Assembly: GCF_014648995.1 (NCBI RefSeq)
Contig: NZ_BMSE01000030.1
Span: 1-64,000 of the forward strand
Length of the DNA: 64,000 bases
Source: Streptomyces massasporeus
Lineage (GTDB): Bacteria; Actinomycetota; Actinomycetes; Streptomycetales; Streptomycetaceae
Direction: 5' to 3'
Shown here: one piece after another, positions 60,314 through 64,000 of the stretch
How the letters are laid out: the number at the start of each line of letters is the position of its first letter
How positions within the stretch are numbered: position 1 is the first letter of the stretch
Notes under the pieces: model-generated
What the model saw: only the letters and a program-made list of their open reading frames with translations
Databases searched by the model: none
Told to the model about the DNA's origin: nothing
Translations under genes and position numbers: made by a program

Positions 60314-61186
60314 GTGCCCTTGTTCCGGCGGATCTTCCTGCTGAACGCCCTCGTGCTCATCGCGAACGCGCGGCTGCTGCGGGTCGGTCTCGCCCCGCTC
60401 CATCTCCTGACGCGGGCCATGACGACGATCGACCTGCTGCGTCCGGGGCAGCGTCCGGCCGTCGGAGGGCAGGGGGAGGTCGCCGAGCTGATCACGACCT
60501 TCAACACCATGGTCGACCGCCTCGAGGAGGAGCGGGCCGCCAGCAGCGCCCGGGTGCTGTCCGCCCAGGAGGCCGAGCGGCGCCGTGTCGCGCAGGAGCT
60601 GCACGACGAGGTCGGCCAGACCCTCACCGCCGTCCTGCTCGAACTCGAGCGCGTGGCCGGGCAGGCGCCGCCCGGGCTGCGGGAGGAGATGCGCCAGGTG
60701 CAGGAGACGACCCGGGCCGGTCTGGACGAGGTCCGGCGGATCGCCCGCCGGCTACGCCCCGGGGTGCTGGACGAACTCGGCCTGGCCAGTGCGCTCAAGT
60801 CGCTCGCCACCGACTTCGGCGCGCCGGGTCTGTCCGTACGCCACCGGCTCGACGCGGATCTGCCGCCGCTGGACCGAGAGGCCGAAGTCGTCCTCTACCG
60901 GGTCGCGCAGGAAGGGCTCACCAACGTGGCCCGGCACGCGCGGGCGCGGCACGCCGAGATCGTGCTGCGGCGTACCCACACGGGAGTGGAGCTGTATGTC
61001 CGCGACGACGGGCACGGCACCGGCGACGCGGCGGAGGGGGCCGGCATCCGGGGTATGCGTGAGCGTGCGCTGCTCGTCGGCGCCGGTCTCGCCCTGGTCC
61101 CCGGCCCGGGCGGAGGCACCGAGGTCCGCCTCACCGTCCCCGTCCCCACCCCCGTACACGATCCCGACCGGAACGGCCGATCATGA
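60314..61186 (+). CDS. Two-component sensor histidine kinase with shortened sensor region
   Basis: A 290-residue NarL-partner kinase. After MPLFRRIFLLNALVL the usual first-helix/loop/second-helix stretch is missing and the chain continues IANARLLRVGLAPL directly into a HAMP-like linker (LTRAMTTIDLLRPGQRPAV). The dimerisation domain has phospho-acceptor His97 in RRVAQELHDEVGQTL, and the HATPase_c domain has YRVAQEGLTNVARHA and GIRGMRERALLVGAG. As I recall close Streptomyces relatives are about 325-330 residues. Probably one TM remains. It overlaps the response regulator (ATGA). GTG start with GAGGAGG upstream. Confidence 0.8.
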   Translation: MPLFRRIFLLNALVLIANARLLRVGLAPLHLLTRAMTTIDLLRPGQRPAVGGQGEVAELITTFNTMVDRLEEERAASSARVLSAQEAERRRVAQELHDEVGQTLTAVLLELERVAGQAPPGLREEMRQVQETTRAGLDEVRRIARRLRPGVLDELGLASALKSLATDFGAPGLSVRHRLDADLPPLDREAEVVLYRVAQEGLTNVARHARARHAEIVLRRTHTGVELYVRDDGHGTGDAAEGAGIRGMRERALLVGAGLALVPGPGGGTEVRLTVPVPTPVHDPDRNGRS

Positions 61187-61839
61187 CCGACTCCCCCACC
61201 CGCATCCTGCTCGCCGACGACCATGCCCTGGTGCGGCGCGGCGTCCGGCTCATCCTCGACGCCGAGCCCGACCTCACCGTGGTCGCCGAGGCGGACGACG
61301 GCGCCGAGGCCGTCGCCCGGGCCCGGGAGCACCGGCCCGACCTGGCCGTCCTCGACATCGCCATGCCGCGTCTGACGGGGCTCCAGGCCGCCCGGGAGCT
61401 GTCCAGGACCTGCCCGGAGACCCGGATCCTCATCCTGACCATGTACGACAACAAGCAGTACTTCTTCGAGGCGCTCGGCGCCGGTGCCTCGGGCTACGTC
61501 CTCAAGTCGGTCGCGGACCGTGACCTGGTCGAGGCGTGCCGGGCCACGATGCGGGGCGAGCCGTTCCTGTATCCCGGTGCCGTCGACGCGCTGATCCGCG
61601 ACCACCTCGACCGGGTCCGGGAGGGCGGCACGGGGTCCTCCCGGACCCTCACCGACCGCGAGGAGGAGATCCTCAAGCTCGTCGCCGAGGGCCACACCTC
61701 GCAGCAGATCGCGGACCTGCTGTTCATCAGCCCCAAAACGGTGGAGCGGCACCGCGCGAACGTGCTCCAGAAGCTCGGTCTGAAGGACCGTCTGGAACTG
61801 ACCCGCTACGCCATCCGCGTCGGACTGATCGAACCCTGA
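61183..61839 (+). CDS. LuxR/NarL-family response regulator
   Basis: A 218-residue regulator. Receiver domain: RILLADDHALVRRGVRLIL, phospho-acceptor Asp58 in LAVLDIAMP and the conserved Lys in SGYVLKSV. C-terminal LuxR helix-turn-helix: LTDREEEILKLVAEGHTSQQIADLLFISPKTVERHRANVLQKLG. Phosphorylated by the preceding kinase, it activates or represses genes not identified here. Translation is coupled to the kinase. Confidence 0.93.
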   Translation: MTDSPTRILLADDHALVRRGVRLILDAEPDLTVVAEADDGAEAVARAREHRPDLAVLDIAMPRLTGLQAARELSRTCPETRILILTMYDNKQYFFEALGAGASGYVLKSVADRDLVEACRATMRGEPFLYPGAVDALIRDHLDRVREGGTGSSRTLTDREEEILKLVAEGHTSQQIADLLFISPKTVERHRANVLQKLGLKDRLELTRYAIRVGLIEP

Positions 61840-61864
61840 GCACGCCGGGGACGGCCGCCGGCCG

Positions 61865-63127
61865 CTACCGTTCGGCCTCGGCGGGCTGAGGGGCGGACGG
61901 TGTGCCGTCGCTCTCGGGCCCGACGTCGTACGCCGGGGCCGTGCGGCGGCCGGGCAGGAGGTCCTGGCCCGCCCGGAGCGCGCGGGCGAGCAGGTGCGCG
62001 CGTCCGGCGGCGATGGGTCCGAGGACCGCGAGGACGAGGACGTACCCGGCGATGAACGGGGCGAGCCGGGCGTCGAGCCCGGCGCTGGCGGCCATGGCGG
62101 CCAGGATCAGCGCGAACTCCCCACGGGCCACGAGGGTGGTGGCGATCTCGGCGGCGGGGTCGATGCCGTAGCGGTACACCCGGGCGACGAGGAGACCGGC
62201 GAGGACGTTCATGACGAGGGTCAGTGCGGCCGCCGCGGTGACCGGTCCGACGACGGAGACGATGTCGCCGGGGTCGATGGAGAGGCCGAAGGCGAAGAAG
62301 AAGATGGCCGCGAAGGCGTCGCGCAGCGGGTGCACCAGGTCCCGGATGCGCGGGCCGGAGGGGGTGCCGGCCAGGATCAGGCCGACCATGAACGCGCCGA
62401 TGGCGTCGGCTACTCCGAGGACCTCGGCGACTCCCGCCACCAGGACGGCCGCGCCGAGGAAGCTGATCACGAGCAGTTCGTTGTCGCGGGTCGCGATGAG
62501 CCGCCCGACCAGTTTGGTGCCGTAGCGGGCCGCCGCGGCCAGCAGCAGCAGGAAGCCGAAGGCCTTGGCGCCCTGCAGAACCATGTCGCCGACGCCCTGG
62601 GCGCCGCTGATGACGGGCTGGAGGGCGGCCAGGTACAGCGCGAGGAAGATGTCCTCGACCACGATGACGCCGAGGATGAGGCGCGTCTCCGGGCGGCCGA
62701 TGCGGCCCAGGTCGATGAGGATCTTGGTGACGATGGCGGACGAGGAGATCCCGAGGACACCGGCGAGGACGAGCGCCTCGCGGACGCCCCAGCCGAGGGC
62801 GAAGCCGAATCCCAGGCCTGCGCCGACGTTGAGCAGCAGGTAGATCCCACCCGCCGTCAGCAGACGCCGGCCGCCGTCCTTCAGGTCGTCGAGGTGGAAC
62901 TCCAGGCCCAGGTAGAACAGCAGCAGTACCAGTCCGAGCGCGGAGAGCATCTCGAAGTCGTGGGCGTCCTGGACGATCACGAGGCCCGGCGTGTGGGGGC
63001 CGAGCAGGATGCCCGCAAGCATGAACAGCGGGATCGTGGGGAGCCCGATCCTGCCGCCGAGGCGGGCGAGGAAGGCGGCGGCCAGGAAGGCTCCGCCCAT
63101 GGCGAGGAGGCTGTCAGCGTGTCCCAC
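61865..63127 (-). CDS. CPA2-family cation:proton antiporter (KefB-like)
   Basis: A 420-residue membrane transporter with about twelve TM helices. Family segments include GLPTIPLFMLAGILLGPHTPG near 27, LGLVLLLFYLGLEFHLDDL near 65 and VVEDIFLALYLAAL near 155 with acidic transport residues, and GLSIDPGD. It exchanges K+ or Na+ for H+. The GTG start follows GAAGGTGGTG. The C-terminal tail is disordered. Usually encoded beside a TrkA-C regulatory subunit gene, which I do not find here. Confidence 0.87.
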   Translation of the reverse strand: MGHADSLLAMGGAFLAAAFLARLGGRIGLPTIPLFMLAGILLGPHTPGLVIVQDAHDFEMLSALGLVLLLFYLGLEFHLDDLKDGGRRLLTAGGIYLLLNVGAGLGFGFALGWGVREALVLAGVLGISSSAIVTKILIDLGRIGRPETRLILGVIVVEDIFLALYLAALQPVISGAQGVGDMVLQGAKAFGFLLLLAAAARYGTKLVGRLIATRDNELLVISFLGAAVLVAGVAEVLGVADAIGAFMVGLILAGTPSGPRIRDLVHPLRDAFAAIFFFAFGLSIDPGDIVSVVGPVTAAAALTLVMNVLAGLLVARVYRYGIDPAAEIATTLVARGEFALILAAMAASAGLDARLAPFIAGYVLVLAVLGPIAAGRAHLLARALRAGQDLLPGRRTAPAYDVGPESDGTPSAPQPAEAER

Positions 63128-63479
63128 GGATCACCACCTTCGAGGGCGCGCAGACGGATCGTTTCACCGAGCGGGGGTGGATAGGGGCTCCTCCTTCAGG
63201 GGCCTTGCGGGATGGCGTCGTGCGCCTCTCGGCGCAACCCGGGGCAGGGGCCGTGACACGGCCGGCGCGGCGGCCCGGGCGGTGCTGCCAGCCTCACACG
63301 GACCCCGGTGGCGCCACCATCGGTGACGGCACCCATCTCCGGGCGGGGACGACACCCACCCGTCCGTGCCGTCGTCCTCCTGGGGAGAAACGAATCTCCC
63401 CGCCGGGTGGGGACCCGACGGGGAGACAGACAGCCGGGCGGGGGCCCGGCGAGCCGGTGTGGTGCTCGGGGTACGAGCG
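63128..63479. other. Intergenic region without a gene
   Basis: About 350 bp between the antiporter and the ABM monooxygenase, both on the minus strand. No TrkA-C or other gene is evident in any frame with sensible protein content. It holds the two overlapping hairpins listed separately. Nothing else recognised. Confidence 0.5.
63382..63426 (-). terminator. Two mutually exclusive hairpins
   Basis: Hairpin A pairs GGGGAGA (63382-63388) with TCTCCCC (63395-63401). Hairpin B pairs TCTCCCCGCCGGGT (63395-63408) with ACCCGACGGGGAGA (63413-63426), 13 of 14 positions. They share TCTCCCC, so only one can form. Placed after the ABM gene and before the antiporter gene, they are most simply a terminator, possibly attenuator-like. 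Confidence 0.55.
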
Positions 63480-63782
63480 TCAGGCCAGGGGGTCGGGGAC
63501 GAGCTTGACCACCGTCGCCGGGCCTGCTCGGAACGCGGGGCTGGCCGCGTCGGCCGCGATCATGTGCGGACTGGCGTCGTGCGCGGCGAGCGCTTCCTCG
63601 GACGCCCACCGTTCGAGCAGGACGAAGCGGTCGGGGGCGTCGAGCACCTGGTGCAGGTCGTACTGGAGGCATCCCTCCTCGGCCCGCACGAGCGGAGCGA
63701 TCTCCTCGAACGCGGCGATCTGTTCCTTCCCCCGGCCCGGAAGCGTGGTGATGTGAATGACGAGTCGTACCGGCTGGGACAT
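63480..63782 (-). CDS. ABM-type quinol/antibiotic monooxygenase
   Basis: A 100-residue ferredoxin-fold dimeric enzyme of the ABM superfamily. RLVIHITTLPGRGKEQIAAFEEIAPLVRAEEGCLQYDLHQVLDAPDRFVLLERWASEEALAAHDASPHM shows the conserved start strand, the EEGCLQYDLH turn and ERW followed by HDASPH. Such enzymes oxidise polyketide-type quinols or modify small molecules. The ATG at 63782 has AAGAAGGG upstream. Substrate unknown. Confidence 0.8.
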   Translation of the reverse strand: MSQPVRLVIHITTLPGRGKEQIAAFEEIAPLVRAEEGCLQYDLHQVLDAPDRFVLLERWASEEALAAHDASPHMIAADAASPAFRAGPATVVKLVPDPLA

Positions 63783-63869
63783 CTGTCGAACCCTTCTTTT
63801 CCTGCGGTGGTCCCGGCGGGTTCGCCGGGGTTTTCGGATCACGTCGGGGTGGCGCCGGAGCGCCGGCCG

Positions 63870-64000
63870 CTATGCGTAGATGCGCAGCACCCGGCCCACC
63901 GCCCGGACGGGGTCCAGGCGGTGCAGCTCTTCCAGAGCGTCGTGCAGCGCGTGCTCGGGTGCCGGGAAGGTGAGGAACACGATGCGCGCCTCGGACTCCG
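63870..64000 (-). CDS. 3' end of a minus-strand gene, possibly ACT-domain containing
   Basis: The last 42 codons of a gene extending past the window end with ARIVFLTFPAPEHALHDAL and DPVRAVGRVLRIYA before a TAG. This pattern resembles the C-terminal ACT-type domain of homoserine dehydrogenase-like enzymes, but the fragment is too short to be sure. Confidence 0.45.
   Translation of the reverse strand, partial: ESEARIVFLTFPAPEHALHDALEELHRLDPVRAVGRVLRIYA

Noticed and set aside
63196..63672. A 158-codon minus-strand frame as the missing TrkA-C subunit
   Set aside because: Sequence is Arg/Pro-rich with no RCK_C pattern, and it overlaps the ABM gene in another frame.
1..64000. tRNA or rRNA genes, prophage, integrative element
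   Set aside because: I saw no cloverleaf, att duplication, integrase, transposase or phage structural gene. A short RNA gene could still be missed by eye.

Overview
The window is high-GC actinobacterial chromosome, almost certainly Streptomyces. The evidence is G/C-ending codons throughout, many GTG (and two TTG) starts, stop/start overlaps of the ATGA/GTGA type, a TTA leucine codon in a secreted esterase, CebR-, CsoR- and BlaI-type operators, a class F sortase, DUF4865, DUF3040 and DUF4436 proteins, and Spo0M and TerD homologues. I see no rRNA, tRNA, CRISPR, prophage or transposase gene. Most of it reads as a metabolic and accessory chromosomal-arm mosaic.

Layout. 1-8.3 kb: an ABC exporter operon whose FtsX permease is cut short at the window edge; a TetR-DUF4865-phosphotriesterase operon; a F420-type flavin reductase and an NADP dehydrogenase; a ROK regulator. 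8.3-14.8 kb: AlkB-like oxygenase, RlmG-like methyltransferase, a sugar-phosphate module (class II aldolase, SIS protein, divergent DeoR regulator) and a GH15 glucosidase/trehalase. 14.8-20.4 kb: a copper unit (His-rich secreted protein divergent from copZ-copA, with two CsoR-type boxes), a methyltransferase, a PAP2 phosphatase and a secreted phospholipase A2. 20.5-27.1 kb: a seven-gene sugar operon (Gfo/Idh dehydrogenase, DUF6807/PmoA, cupin, ABC importer, YesL) with a readable promoter and LacI-type operator but no local regulator. 27.5-33.6 kb: DUF4436, hemerythrin, a small membrane protein, a CASTOR/POLLUX-like ion channel protein and an L-glutamate-oxidase-like flavoenzyme. 33.8-38.4 kb: a tripartite tricarboxylate transporter (TctCBA) and a CaiB-type CoA transferase. 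38.5-51.8 kb: plant-polysaccharide degradation: CebR-box CE3 esterase-CBM2, GH5 mannanase-FN3-CBM2, acyltransferase, GH36 alpha-galactosidase, LacI regulator with paired operators, ABC importer and a secreted GH-A/CBM35 enzyme.

51.9-55.8 kb is a remodelled stress region: a truncated Spo0M fragment running into four copies of a 125-126 bp repeat, an M56 protease-BlaI repressor pair, TerD, and a TatA-like protein. Near-identical BlaI-type palindromes lie in front of the Spo0M fragment and of terD. 55.8-64 kb: HtpG, class F sortase, a 27-bp perfect hairpin and a MITE-like element, a repeat-containing surface protein, DUF3040, a two-component system whose kinase lacks most of the sensor region, a CPA2 antiporter without its usual partner subunit, an ABM monooxygenase, and the 3' end of a possible ACT-domain enzyme.

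Working together: the 38.5-51.8 kb genes fit sensing, deacetylation, cleavage and uptake of galactomannan or related hemicellulose. The BlaI/M56 pair probably controls terD and once controlled intact spo0M. Coordinates were read by eye; family assignments are from recognised motifs, not database searches.
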